64,000 nt of DNA, taken from Lachnoclostridium phytofermentans (GTDB lineage Bacteria; Bacillota; Clostridia; Lachnospirales; Lachnospiraceae). The DNA is taken from the NCBI RefSeq assembly GCF_000733755.1, contig NZ_JPOF01000001.1, positions 1 through 64,000 of the forward strand. Reading direction: 5' to 3'. Shown piece after piece: positions 25,642 through 34,942 of the stretch (within the stretch, counting starts at the first letter, position 1; the number at the start of each line of letters is the position of its first letter). Under the pieces are notes generated by a model that saw only the letters and a program-made list of their open reading frames with translations, did not search any database and was not told the origin of the DNA. A program made the translations under genes and the position numbers.

Positions 25642-28065
25642 ATGGCGGATAATTTTGGTCTGAAGATTGGTCTTGAAGGCGAAAAAGAATTCAAGAAAGC
25701 CTTGTCCGAAATCAACCAGTCCTTTAAGGTTCTCGGTTCGGAAATGAAGGTTGTGTCCTCTCAGTTTGATAAAAATGATAATTCCGTACAGGCTCTGACT
25801 GCAAGAAACCAAGTGCTGAATAAAGAGATTGAGGCACAGAGGCAGAAAATTGAAACATTAAGGTCTGCACTTTCCAATGCAGCTGAGTCTTTTGGAGAAA
25901 ATGACCGCCGTACACAGAACTGGCAGATACAACTTAATAATGCCACAGCAGCCTTAAACGATATGGAGAGAGAACTCGACCGTAATAATACTGCACTTGA
26001 TGAGGCAGAACGAGAAATGGATGATGTTTCTGACAGTGCAGATGATATGGGAGAAGAAATCGATGATGCAGCAGATTCAGCTGATAAATCTTCAGGGAAA
26101 TTTGAAAAATTAGGTGGTGTTCTAAAGGGCATCGGAGCAGCTATGGGTGCTGTCGCAGTGGCAGCAGGTGCAGCGGCTGTATCCCTTGGAAAAGAAGTCA
26201 TTGCTGCCTATGCCGATTATGAACAGTTAGTTGGTGGTGTAGATACTCTTTTTAAGGAGTCCTCGCAGGAATTACAGACCTATGCTGCTAATGCCTATAA
26301 AACGGCTGGTATGTCTGCCAATGACTATATGGAAACTGTTACATCATTTTCTGCATCTCTTATCCAGTCACTTGGTGGAGATACTGAGGCGGCTGTAAAG
26401 TATGCAGATATGGCCATTACGGATATGGCGGATAATGCCAATAAGATGGGTACCGACATTTCCCTTATTCAAAATGCTTATCAGGGTTTTGCGAAACAGA
26501 ATTATACGATGCTGGATAACCTTAAACTTGGTTACGGAGGCACTAAAACGGAGATGGAGCGTTTGCTTGCAGATGCACAGGCAATCTCTGGTATTGAGTA
26601 TGACATCAGTTCTTACGCTGATGTGGTAGAGGCTATCCATGTTATTCAGGACAGTATGGGTGTGGCAGGTGCAACAGCAGCCGAGGCGGAACATACCATT
26701 TCCGGTTCTATTAATTCATTGCAGGCGGCATTACAGAATATGCTTGTAGGTTTTGGTGATGCCGATGCTGATATGAATATGCTTTGTCAGAACATGGTGG
26801 ATGCACTTCAAAATGTAATCCGAAATGTAACGCCCGTCATTGAAAATATGGTAAAAGTTCTGCCAACCGTAACAGATGCACTCTTGACAGCGATTGCAGA
26901 CCTTTTGCCTACTTTATTGGAAACTGTAACAGAACTATTTTCGCAGTTGTTAAATACGATACTGACATTACTACCTCAGTTAATCCCAGCCGCTGTTGAT
27001 GCCATTATGACAATTGTGCAGGCTTTGATTGATAACTTGCCGTTGCTCGTAGAGGCGGCAGTTCAGTTGGTGGTTGCATTGGTAGAAGGTATTGGTACGG
27101 CTCTGCCACAGCTTATTCCGGCAGCAGTACAAGCTATTGTAACGATAGTGCAGGGATTGATTGAAAATCTGCCTTTGATTTTAGATGCAGCCTTACAGCT
27201 TATTATGGGTCTTGCACAGGGACTTCTTACTGCAATTCCAATGCTAATAGAGGCACTGCCGTCTATTATCATAGCCATTGTGGAATTTCTCATCAGTTCG
27301 ATTCCACAAATCATCGAAGCAGGCATTCAACTTTTGACCTCTTTGGTATTGGCTTTGCCAGATATCATCACGGCAATTGTAGCGGCAATCCCGGAAATTA
27401 TTATGGGAATTGTAAATGCAGTGCTTGGCAATATTCCTCAAATCATCATGGCAGGTGTGCAGTTGCTGACAGCTCTCATTACGAATCTTCCGACCATCAT
27501 CGTAGAAATCGTAAAAGCCGTGCCACAGATTATAGCAGGTCTTGTATCTGCATTCAGACAGGGTGTATCTCAACTTGCTGATGTGGGTGCGAACCTTGTG
27601 CGGGGACTTTGGAATGGTATCCAGTCCCTTGCATCGTGGCTTTGGGACAAGGTATCCGGTTGGGTTTCGTCCATTTGGGATGGTATCTGCGACTTCTTCG
27701 GTATCGCATCTCCTTCTAAGGAAATGGGATGGGTTGGTGAGATGCTTGTGGAAGGTCTTGCAGGTGCAATCAATGCCAACGGTAAGGATGCTGTTGTGGC
27801 CGCTGAGGGCATGGCGAATGATATCAACGGTGTCATGCATGGTCTGGCATCAGATATACAGACAAGCCTGCCAACAGACTTTGATTTTTCAACCGATGTG
27901 GGATACAGGGTCAATGGGCAGACGGTTTCCGTCTTTGGGAACAATTCAGCAAGTTTTAGCTTGAATCAGCCGATTATGATTGACGGTAAAACCATAACGA
28001 CGATTGTTTCACAAATTCAGTACAGCCAAGGACGAGCATCTATTCGTAACCTTGGTACGGCATAA
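25642..28065 (+). CDS. Tape measure protein
   Basis: An 807-residue protein, ATG 25642 behind AAGGAGGTGG. N-terminal coiled coil (about 1-165), a Gly/Ala hydrophobic segment (about 170-190), then a region with conserved MSANDYMETVTSFSASLIQSL. Residues about 400-640 hold repeated hydrophobic units ending in LLP.LI.AA. The C-terminus has the IASPSKEMGW.GEMLVEGLAGAI motif (written here with one gap) of phage tape measures. It sets tail length, so the tail is rather short. Residue composition and position leave little doubt. Confidence 0.93.
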   Translation: MADNFGLKIGLEGEKEFKKALSEINQSFKVLGSEMKVVSSQFDKNDNSVQALTARNQVLNKEIEAQRQKIETLRSALSNAAESFGENDRRTQNWQIQLNNATAALNDMERELDRNNTALDEAEREMDDVSDSADDMGEEIDDAADSADKSSGKFEKLGGVLKGIGAAMGAVAVAAGAAAVSLGKEVIAAYADYEQLVGGVDTLFKESSQELQTYAANAYKTAGMSANDYMETVTSFSASLIQSLGGDTEAAVKYADMAITDMADNANKMGTDISLIQNAYQGFAKQNYTMLDNLKLGYGGTKTEMERLLADAQAISGIEYDISSYADVVEAIHVIQDSMGVAGATAAEAEHTISGSINSLQAALQNMLVGFGDADADMNMLCQNMVDALQNVIRNVTPVIENMVKVLPTVTDALLTAIADLLPTLLETVTELFSQLLNTILTLLPQLIPAAVDAIMTIVQALIDNLPLLVEAAVQLVVALVEGIGTALPQLIPAAVQAIVTIVQGLIENLPLILDAALQLIMGLAQGLLTAIPMLIEALPSIIIAIVEFLISSIPQIIEAGIQLLTSLVLALPDIITAIVAAIPEIIMGIVNAVLGNIPQIIMAGVQLLTALITNLPTIIVEIVKAVPQIIAGLVSAFRQGVSQLADVGANLVRGLWNGIQSLASWLWDKVSGWVSSIWDGICDFFGIASPSKEMGWVGEMLVEGLAGAINANGKDAVVAAEGMANDINGVMHGLASDIQTSLPTDFDFSTDVGYRVNGQTVSVFGNNSASFSLNQPIMIDGKTITTIVSQIQYSQGRASIRNLGTA

Positions 28066-28080
28066 GAAAGGAGGTCTTTT

Positions 28081-29550
28081 ATGTCTTATTTTGTTGATGG
28101 TGTGACTTATTACACCGTTCGGTTTTTAAATTACGCAGGCACAGACCTTCTTGGAACGGCGGATGTGGAGGCAGGAGGAGATGCCACTCCTCTTGCCCCT
28201 ACCACGGAAGTGTTCGAGGATAAGGTCTTTGTTGGGTGGAATGCTGATATTACAAAGGTCATGGAAGATATGACCGTGCGTCCGGTATATCAGTCACTTT
28301 TTGTGGTTACTTTTATGAATGCTGACGGCACGGAGGCTGTTTCCATTCAGTATGTTGAACCAGATGGTGATGCAGTTCCCCCGACACCGGAAAAAATATC
28401 CGGAAAGATATTTATCAGTTGGAGCGCATCGTTTTTCAGTGTTAACTCTGACCGCACAATAAATCCGATATACCGTGAGATACCACCAAGACCGGAATTA
28501 AAGTTCTATGAAGCTGTCGCAGACGGCTCGTCCGGAGAACTGATTAAAACTTATCGTGCTGTGAACTCCTGCAGCATCGTACAGAAACTGAGTGGAGAAT
28601 GCACGATTGATGTAAGCCTTCTTACAAGAAATACGGAAGGACATGTGGATGTCAACAGCCGTCTTGAGGTGGAGGGACTTGTATTTTATATCAACGGTCT
28701 GAAAAAGAACATTTCCGGAGGCATCTGCTATACGCAGTTTATCGGTGAGCATATCACTTACATCCTGAACAATGACGAATACAAGGTGGCTGCATTCGAC
28801 CAGTCAGGCACGGTAAAAAGCATACTGAAGACCTTGCTGAAAGGGACTCCTTTTACGGTTGGTACGGTTGATATTGAAACGGAAGTTACTTTGCGTATCA
28901 ACAAGGAATGTACCCGTCGTGCCGCTATCATGCAGCTTTTGGCACTAGCAGATGGAGAAATTGAATATTACGGCTATACCATTGGCATTCGCAGTCATGT
29001 AGGAAATGAAACTCCGATAGATATCTTAAAAAAGGCAGCAGTACAGGATATCAGTTTTTCCTACAGTGTTGCGGATAACACAACAAATTATGAGATTTCA
29101 CTGTATAAGAAAGGTACTCTTGAACTTGGTGATGAATTGATTGTAGCGTTTAAGCCGATGGAAATCGAAACAGAAAGTCGAATCGTAGGTATGGACTGGA
29201 ATCCGTTCAATCGTAAAGAAGTGAGAATTACCATCGGTGCCTATATCCCAACACTAAATGATTCCTTATATGACTACATCAGTATGGTTCAGGATATTAC
29301 CGAGAGTACGGCAAAATACACTGTTGAATTTGGAGAACTAATTGGGAATGGAACTTTTTATTTTACCCATGCATATCTGGACCGTCCTTATTATCACATT
29401 CATACGGATGACGGCAGCGAAGGCACTATCACATTAAACAGAAAAGACGGAAGTGCTTTCGGTTCTTATGTTGGTGCTACCTTATCCGGTGTGCAGTCAA
29501 CAACTACAACGGTTGTGGTATTTTATTGTACGATATCTGATGAGGCATAG
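28081..29550 (+). CDS. Phage tail protein with N-terminal B-repeat-like modules
   Basis: A 489-residue protein, ATG 28081 behind AAGGAGG. Residues 10-140 contain two Listeria/Bacteroides B-repeat-like units (YYTVRFLNYAGTDLLGTADV and VVTFMNADGTEAVSIQYVEP, each followed by a short W-containing strand and a Y end). The rest resembles siphovirus tail-associated proteins (RAVNSCSIVQKLSGECTIDV, then ILKTLLKGTPFTVG and VRITIGAYIPTLNDSLYDYI). It likely forms the tail tip hub. The repeats could bind the cell surface. The fusion is uncommon in my experience. Confidence 0.75.
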   Translation: MSYFVDGVTYYTVRFLNYAGTDLLGTADVEAGGDATPLAPTTEVFEDKVFVGWNADITKVMEDMTVRPVYQSLFVVTFMNADGTEAVSIQYVEPDGDAVPPTPEKISGKIFISWSASFFSVNSDRTINPIYREIPPRPELKFYEAVADGSSGELIKTYRAVNSCSIVQKLSGECTIDVSLLTRNTEGHVDVNSRLEVEGLVFYINGLKKNISGGICYTQFIGEHITYILNNDEYKVAAFDQSGTVKSILKTLLKGTPFTVGTVDIETEVTLRINKECTRRAAIMQLLALADGEIEYYGYTIGIRSHVGNETPIDILKKAAVQDISFSYSVADNTTNYEISLYKKGTLELGDELIVAFKPMEIETESRIVGMDWNPFNRKEVRITIGAYIPTLNDSLYDYISMVQDITESTAKYTVEFGELIGNGTFYFTHAYLDRPYYHIHTDDGSEGTITLNRKDGSAFGSYVGATLSGVQSTTTTVVVFYCTISDEA

Positions 29551-29564
29551 GAGGAGATGTTTAT

Positions 29565-31616
29565 ATGCATGAGGCATTTAATGATGCAAAATATACGGAG
29601 GCAACAGAGAAAGCCATTGCTTTTATCAAAAGGCAGATGGATGTTAATAATTTCGTGTATCAGATAAACTTTGCCATGCCCTATGAGGATGCGTATAGCG
29701 GAAATGTAATCTACGGAACGGTGACGGGTCTAAACGATGACCTTGACCAGATCTTTCCCCTATACATCAATGTGCCGAGTTACTATGATTATTCCTATAG
29801 AGGAAAAGTATCCGGAACGTGGCATGATGTTACGGATTACACCGACTATGCTGTCAATGTTTATGTTCTGCAGGATGCAGAGTACAAGGTAATTACCTGC
29901 CCTTTGAAAGCGGATGGAACGTGGGAATCCACGATGGATTATAAGGAAACCTATACGGTTCCGGTCTTGGACGCTGAGGGATTAGCAACAGGAGAAACAA
30001 CGGAGGAAGTGGTTACCTACACACTAGATGTATCTGTTGATGAAGGCATCAAAGAATTCCGTCTTGCCAGAAATCTAAGTAGCCGATGGGAAACCATAAG
30101 TACAAGCTCCGATTTGATTGTGGAACGTCTTGTGTATGATGCCACGGAAGAAATATCTGCAGAAGACGGTGGTTATGCCTACCGATATTTCAGTTTCTTT
30201 ACGATTGGTCTTTACAGTTATTCGGATGCAGAATACACCAATGCCATCTGTAAAATATGGAATGTCGGCGGCGGGATTTATGTCTGGTATACCAATCATG
30301 TGGCAGTCGGGCATAAAATTGCAAAACTTTTACAACAGGTCTGGCGAGAAGGCAATTTTCACTATGATGTGGTTGGTATTGCTGGGTCTATTACCAACCT
30401 GCAAACAGGTAGACTTCCGGCATCTTTTTTCATTCCGGCGGATGACCCGCAGTATAACAAGGATGGTTCCAGTGCCCTCGGTGTATATGGATATCTCTTG
30501 AATTCCAGAACGTGGGCATACGATGTGGGACTTGCCCTTTTAGTGTTTACTACAAGTGGAGATTATGACCTCTGCAAAGAGATGCTTAATCGTATGGTCT
30601 ATGAACAAAATACAGACGGTAGTTTCAATTTCTCCTATGACATCTACATCGGTCAGATTTTTGATGGATATGTGCGAACTGGAGCAATGGGATGGCTTGT
30701 GTGGGGTGCTTGTTATTACACTTTGGAAAGTGGAGACCGTTCCTATGTGGACATGATAGAGAAAGCCGGAAACTGGATACTGTCAAAGCAGATTAATGAT
30801 AAAGATGATATGCGTTATGGTCTTATCACAGGTGGTTACGGTACCTACCATATGGAGGATTATTCCTATACTGCAGATGAGATGGAATGGTGTTCTGTGG
30901 AGCATCAATGCTCTGCTTTGCAAGCTATCGAAGGCTGTGCATTGGTTTTCAAGGATATGAAATATAAGAAAGCTGCAGAACTGGTGCGTGAGAGATTATA
31001 CCTTACCTGCTATGACAAGAACAACTGCCGTTTCTACCAAGGAATAAACAGTGGTAAGCCGGATGAAGCGTGGGCACTCGACTGTACCACTTGGGCAGGA
31101 ATGTTGGCATTTTCCATTGTGCATGACGGAACAGCAAAGGACTGCCTTGCAACGGCCAAGGAGGTATATCTTACTACAGGCAAGAGCATCGTTAAGAGTT
31201 CAGAATCTGATTACTACAATATGACATACTCCAGTTCGGATACCTTTTCGGGATTCAAGCCATACAGTGACAGAACCGCAGATTACACAGGTGCGCCGGA
31301 TCTGGTATGGACAGAAGGCACACTCGGATATGCGGCACTTGCTTTGATGTTGGGTCATTGGGATGAAGCGAGAATCTATGTGGACGAGTGTATTAATCTG
31401 CAAAATTGCGATGGCAGTACGGGCGGAGTAATCTATACTACGGCTACCTACGGAATGCTGCCGTGGGAGTTTCATGTATGGGAAAGCGTAGTATCCTCGG
31501 CATGGCTCTATCTCATCATTCATAATCCGGATGTATTATTTCCGAAAACACTTAGACAAGTTTATTATATGGCCAAAATCGGAAATATCCACGATGAGCG
31601 TCCGAGCGAGAATTAA
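29565..31616 (+). CDS. Tail-associated six-hairpin glycosidase-like protein
   Basis: A 683-residue protein, ATG 29565 behind GGAGGAG. Residues about 230-670 show repeated helix pairs with aromatic loops (WAYDVGLALLVFTTSGDYDL, GAMGWLVWGACYYTLESGD, WAGMLAFSIVHDG, LVWTEGTLGYAALALMLG), the pattern of (alpha/alpha)6 barrel enzymes. The N-terminal 230 residues look like beta-sandwich attachment domains. Placed after the tail hub gene, it is probably a receptor-binding or polysaccharide-degrading tail fibre. Substrate and catalytic residues cannot be named from sequence alone. Confidence 0.65.
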   Translation: MHEAFNDAKYTEATEKAIAFIKRQMDVNNFVYQINFAMPYEDAYSGNVIYGTVTGLNDDLDQIFPLYINVPSYYDYSYRGKVSGTWHDVTDYTDYAVNVYVLQDAEYKVITCPLKADGTWESTMDYKETYTVPVLDAEGLATGETTEEVVTYTLDVSVDEGIKEFRLARNLSSRWETISTSSDLIVERLVYDATEEISAEDGGYAYRYFSFFTIGLYSYSDAEYTNAICKIWNVGGGIYVWYTNHVAVGHKIAKLLQQVWREGNFHYDVVGIAGSITNLQTGRLPASFFIPADDPQYNKDGSSALGVYGYLLNSRTWAYDVGLALLVFTTSGDYDLCKEMLNRMVYEQNTDGSFNFSYDIYIGQIFDGYVRTGAMGWLVWGACYYTLESGDRSYVDMIEKAGNWILSKQINDKDDMRYGLITGGYGTYHMEDYSYTADEMEWCSVEHQCSALQAIEGCALVFKDMKYKKAAELVRERLYLTCYDKNNCRFYQGINSGKPDEAWALDCTTWAGMLAFSIVHDGTAKDCLATAKEVYLTTGKSIVKSSESDYYNMTYSSSDTFSGFKPYSDRTADYTGAPDLVWTEGTLGYAALALMLGHWDEARIYVDECINLQNCDGSTGGVIYTTATYGMLPWEFHVWESVVSSAWLYLIIHNPDVLFPKTLRQVYYMAKIGNIHDERPSEN

Positions 31617-31628
31617 ACACTTTATTTG

Positions 31629-31658
31629 AACGGTTGTCCTTTAGGGCAGCCGTTTTTT
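31629..31658 (+). terminator. Intrinsic terminator after the tail genes
   Basis: An 11-bp uninterrupted stem (AACGGTTGTCC / GGGCAGCCGTT, some G-U pairs) with loop TTTA and a T run. Separates the structural operon from the lysis genes. Confidence 0.88.
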
Positions 31659-31691
31659 AATACAAAAAATAAGAAATGGAGGATTTTCATT

Positions 31692-32114
31692 ATGAAGGAA
31701 TTTTGGTCAACAATTCAACTTATTTTTACTGCCATCGGGGGATGGCTTGGATACTTTTTGGGTGGCTGCGATGGACTTTTGTATGCTCTGATTGCATTCA
31801 CAGTTGTGGATTATATCACGGGTGTTATGTGTGCCATTGCAGATAAAAACCTATCAAGTGCTGTTGGTTTTAAGGGTATCTGCCGTAAGGTACTGATTTT
31901 TACCCTTGTTGGCATTGCAAACATCATTGATGTTCAGGTTATCGGCTCTGGCTCTGTACTGAGAACGGCAGTTATTTTCTTTTATCTTTCCAATGAAGGT
32001 GTATCTCTTTTGGAAAATGCAGCACACATTGGCTTGCCTATTCCTGAAAAATTAAAGGATGTATTGGAACAGTTGCATGACAGAGCAGAAAATACGGAAA
32101 GTGAGGATAAATAG
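31692..32114 (+). CDS. Phage holin (phage_holin_4/TcdE-like)
   Basis: A 140-residue membrane protein, ATG 31692 behind GGAGG. Hydrophobic segments at about 8-40 (IQLIFTAIGGWLGYFLGGCD), 60-80 and 85-105, with DYITGVMCAIADKNLSSAVG between the first two, identify the phage_holin_4_1 family. It forms the timed membrane lesion that lets the endolysin reach the wall. The next gene, one base after its stop, is the endolysin. Confidence 0.93.
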   Translation: MKEFWSTIQLIFTAIGGWLGYFLGGCDGLLYALIAFTVVDYITGVMCAIADKNLSSAVGFKGICRKVLIFTLVGIANIIDVQVIGSGSVLRTAVIFFYLSNEGVSLLENAAHIGLPIPEKLKDVLEQLHDRAENTESEDK

Positions 32115-32115
32115 T

Positions 32116-33138
32116 ATGAAGTTAGTAGAATCGATTCTTACAAAGAACCCTTGCTATAAGGCAGGAAAGAAGATTACAGTAAAAGGTCTTATGCTGCATT
32201 CGGTTGGATGTCCACAGCCAAGTGCAGCAGTTTTTATTAAGAACTGGAATAGTGCTGATTATGATAGAGCTTGTGTACACGGCTTTATTGATGGAAATGA
32301 TGGGACTGTATATCAGACATTGCCGTGGAATCATCGCGGTTGGCACGGTGGTGGTTCTTCCAATAATACGCATATCGGTGTAGAAATGTGTGAGCCTGCC
32401 TGCATTAAATATACAGGTGGTTCTACATTTACTTGCTCTGATATTACTACGGCAAAGGCAGTGGCAAAACGCACTTATGAGGCAGCTGTTGAGTTATTTG
32501 CAATGCTCTGTGATACCTATAATCTTGACCCTCTTGCAGATGGTGTAATTGTAAGTCATGCAGAAGGACATAAGAGAGGAATTGCATCTAATCACGGTGA
32601 CCCAGAGCATTTATGGAAACAGCTTAATATGGGATATACAATGAACGGATTCCGAAAAGCTGTGAAAAACGCAATGGGTACAGATACACCTTCTGATAAT
32701 GAAGAAGATATCTCATATCCTGAAAAGTTGACTTCCGGTTATTACAGAGTGCGTAAGACTTGGAGTGATAAGAAGTCACAGCTTGGAGCATATCGTGTTC
32801 TTTCTAATGCAAAAGCGAAAGCAGATGAAAATAGTGGTTATTCTGTCTTCTCTGATGATGGTAAAGTAGTCTATTCCCCTTCCAATAACAAAACGGAGGA
32901 AAAGGAAGAAACGGTAACAAAATTTGAACCATACCGTGTTCGTGTCAGCATTACAAACTTAAATATCCGTAAAGGACCGGGTACAAACTTTGGCAAGGTT
33001 GGTCAGTACACAGGCAAAGGTGTATTTACGATTGTAGAAGAGGCTGATGGTTCAGGTGCTACCAAGTGGGGACTTTTGAAATCCTATGCTAAAAACCGTA
33101 ATGGTTGGATTTCCCTTGATTATGCAAAGAGACTGTAA
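32116..33138 (+). CDS. Endolysin: N-acetylmuramoyl-L-alanine amidase with SH3 domain
   Basis: A 340-residue protein, ATG 32116. Residues 20-190 are an Amidase_2 domain with zinc ligands in MLHSVG, the WHGGG and HIGVEM strands, and a final HGDPEHLW. A linker region (about 205-260) contains an SPOR-like segment. Residues 280-340 form a bacterial SH3 domain (VSITNLNIRKGPGTNFGKVG) for wall binding. No signal peptide, so release depends on the holin. Confidence 0.95.
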   Translation: MKLVESILTKNPCYKAGKKITVKGLMLHSVGCPQPSAAVFIKNWNSADYDRACVHGFIDGNDGTVYQTLPWNHRGWHGGGSSNNTHIGVEMCEPACIKYTGGSTFTCSDITTAKAVAKRTYEAAVELFAMLCDTYNLDPLADGVIVSHAEGHKRGIASNHGDPEHLWKQLNMGYTMNGFRKAVKNAMGTDTPSDNEEDISYPEKLTSGYYRVRKTWSDKKSQLGAYRVLSNAKAKADENSGYSVFSDDGKVVYSPSNNKTEEKEETVTKFEPYRVRVSITNLNIRKGPGTNFGKVGQYTGKGVFTIVEEADGSGATKWGLLKSYAKNRNGWISLDYAKRL

Positions 33139-33153
33139 TTGAATATGTGATTG

Positions 33154-33198
33154 TAATGCCCGTTAGAGATTTATTTCTCCGACGGGCATTATTTTTTT
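33154..33198 (+). terminator. Intrinsic terminator after the lysis genes
   Basis: A 10-bp stem TAATGCCCGT/ACGGGCATTA with an 18-base loop, followed by seven T. Ends the lysis operon; the second hairpin repeat begins 17 bases later. Confidence 0.9.
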
Positions 33199-33214
33199 GA
33201 AATTTTTTAGAAAG

Positions 33215-33255
33215 CTGTCCAATCTGTCCTTCTCCCAAGGCTAATAGGTAGAGGG
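33215..33255 (+). repeat. Phage leader hairpin repeat, copy 2
   Basis: CTGTCCAATCTG tag (33215-33226), arms 33228-33236 and 33247-33255, loop AAGGCTAATA. Right arm identical to copy 1, left arm different. It precedes the small gene at 33293 and the DUF2800-DUF2815-polymerase operon. Confidence 0.7.
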
Positions 33256-33292
33256 TCACAAGAAAAGAAACCCTCGGAAAGAGGTGACGGAT

Positions 33293-33493
33293 ATGAAACA
33301 CAATTTAAAAATCAGTGTTTCCAAAGAGCCAAAGAAGGAAGGTGTTGTCAGTTGCCGCAATGTTACCGTGCGAGAACGCCTCTTGCGTTTTCTCCTTGGT
33401 GACAAGCAGAAACTGACCATCATCGTGCCGGGTGACACCGTTTCGGAATTGGCCATTGCACAAATCAAGGAAGGAGGACAAATTCATGAGTAA
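33293..33493 (+). CDS. Small phage protein of unknown function
   Basis: A 66-residue protein, ATG 33293 with GAGGTG upstream. Basic N-terminal half, with the stretch VVSCRNVTVRERLLRFLLGD and then a beta-strand region ending in AIAQIKEGGQ. I do not recognise a described function. First gene after hairpin copy 2 and overlapping the next gene by eight bases, so part of the replication operon. Confidence 0.7.
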   Translation: MKHNLKISVSKEPKKEGVVSCRNVTVRERLLRFLLGDKQKLTIIVPGDTVSELAIAQIKEGGQIHE

Positions 33494-33806
33494 AATGAGC
33501 GAACTGGCAGCAGAACTTACAGAGTTAAAGCGTTGTGGAGAAATCCTTATTGGAATATCTGAAACATTGACACAAATGTTTAGTTCGGATGTCACAGAAG
33601 AAAAACAAGAGCCAACTAAAGAACAGGAAGTAAAACAGGAAAAAGCATTGTCAATTACAGATGTTCGCAAGGTACTGGCAGAAAAATCCCGTAACGGTCA
33701 TACAGCAAAAGTCAAAGAACTCCTTATTAAGTATGGAGCAGATAAATTGTCTGAAATTGACCCATCAAAATATGCGGCACTTGTAGCCGAGGCGGAGGTG
33801 CTGTGA
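33486..33806 (+). CDS. Small helical phage protein
   Basis: A 106-residue protein, ATG 33486 after GGAGG. N-terminal coiled coil (about 1-35), a Glu/Lys-rich linker, then a C-terminal helical domain (ITDVRKVLAEKSRNGHTAKV, IDPSKYAALVAEAEVL) seen in many phage replication operons and often labelled as an rRNA biogenesis protein without basis. It may be a DNA- or protein-binding accessory factor. Lies directly before the DUF2800 gene. Confidence 0.7.
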   Translation: MSKMSELAAELTELKRCGEILIGISETLTQMFSSDVTEEKQEPTKEQEVKQEKALSITDVRKVLAEKSRNGHTAKVKELLIKYGADKLSEIDPSKYAALVAEAEVL

Positions 33807-33807
33807 T

Positions 33808-34929
33808 ATGGGAAAACACGCATTGCTTTCTGCATCCAGTAGCCATAGATGGTTATCCTGCCCACCGTCAGCACGACTTTGTGCAGATGGAGAAGATAAA
33901 GGTAGTGAATATGCCAGACAAGGCACGGATGCACATATTCTTTGCGAGTATAAGCTAAAGAAAATGCTCGGTATGGACTGTGATGACCCTACAGAATCAC
34001 TTTCTTTCTATGATGAAGAAATGGAAGAGTGTGCGGATGGGTATGCAGGTTTTGTAGTAGAGCAGCTATCCAAAGCAAAGGAAATCTGCACTGACCCGGT
34101 AGTGTTGATTGAACAGAAATTGGATTTTTCTAAATATGTATGTGAGGGATTTGGTACTGGTGACTGCGTTATCGTTGCTGATGGAACTGTATCGGTGATT
34201 GATTATAAGCACGGTCTGGGTGTTCTTGTATCAGCAGAAAACAATCCACAGATGATGTGTTATGCTCTCGGTGCCTTGGAGTTGTTTGATGGAATTTACG
34301 ATGTGGATACCGTCAGTATGACTATCTATCAGCCACGCAGGGAAAACATCAGTACCTTTATCATTTCTAAAGCAGAACTTATACAGTGGGCAGAAACGGT
34401 TCTTGTTCCTACGGCAAAATTGGCCTATGCGGGAGAAGGAGAATTTAAGGCTGGCGAGCATTGTCAGTTTTGCAAAGTAAAAGCTACCTGCCGCAAACGT
34501 ATGGAATACAATATGGAACTTGCCAGATATGACTTTGAAATGCCTGCAACATTAAGTGAAGAAGAAATTGCAGTCATTCTTACCAAGGTGGATGAGTTAT
34601 CTGCTTGGGCAGAAGATGTCAAAGAATATGCTCTGACTCAGGCACTTGCAGGAACGAAATACACCGGATTTAAGGTGGTGGAAGGTCGCTCTAATCGTAA
34701 GTATACAGATGAAACCAAGGTGGCAGCAGTTGTATCGGATGCAGGATTTGACCCTTATGAAAAGGAAGTGGCAGGAATTACTGCTATGCAGAAACTTCTC
34801 GGTAAAAAGAAGTTTGAAGAATTACTCGGAAGTCTTGTGTATAAGCCACAGGGCAAACCAACACTCGTGCCGGAGAGTGATAAACGTTCGGCAATGAATA
34901 CAGCAATTGAAGATTTTAGTGAAAATTAA
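33808..34929 (+). CDS. DUF2800 PD-(D/E)XK nuclease-family protein
   Basis: A 373-residue protein, ATG 33808 one base after the previous stop. The opening LLSASSSHRWLSCPPSARLC, the GTGDCVIVADG and VIDYKHGLGV strands (D..DYK, the PD-(D/E)XK core), and cysteines CQFCKVKATCRKR near residue 215 are those of DUF2800. It is related to Cas4/RecB-type nucleases with an iron-sulfur-like cysteine set. Works with DUF2815 and the polymerase in phage replication. Confidence 0.92.
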   Translation: MGKHALLSASSSHRWLSCPPSARLCADGEDKGSEYARQGTDAHILCEYKLKKMLGMDCDDPTESLSFYDEEMEECADGYAGFVVEQLSKAKEICTDPVVLIEQKLDFSKYVCEGFGTGDCVIVADGTVSVIDYKHGLGVLVSAENNPQMMCYALGALELFDGIYDVDTVSMTIYQPRRENISTFIISKAELIQWAETVLVPTAKLAYAGEGEFKAGEHCQFCKVKATCRKRMEYNMELARYDFEMPATLSEEEIAVILTKVDELSAWAEDVKEYALTQALAGTKYTGFKVVEGRSNRKYTDETKVAAVVSDAGFDPYEKEVAGITAMQKLLGKKKFEELLGSLVYKPQGKPTLVPESDKRSAMNTAIEDFSEN

Positions 34930-34942
34930 GGAGGAAAAATTT

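Noticed and set aside
27063-27840. Long minus-strand frames inside the tape measure gene
   Set aside because: Shadows of the repeated tape measure sequence without ribosome sites.
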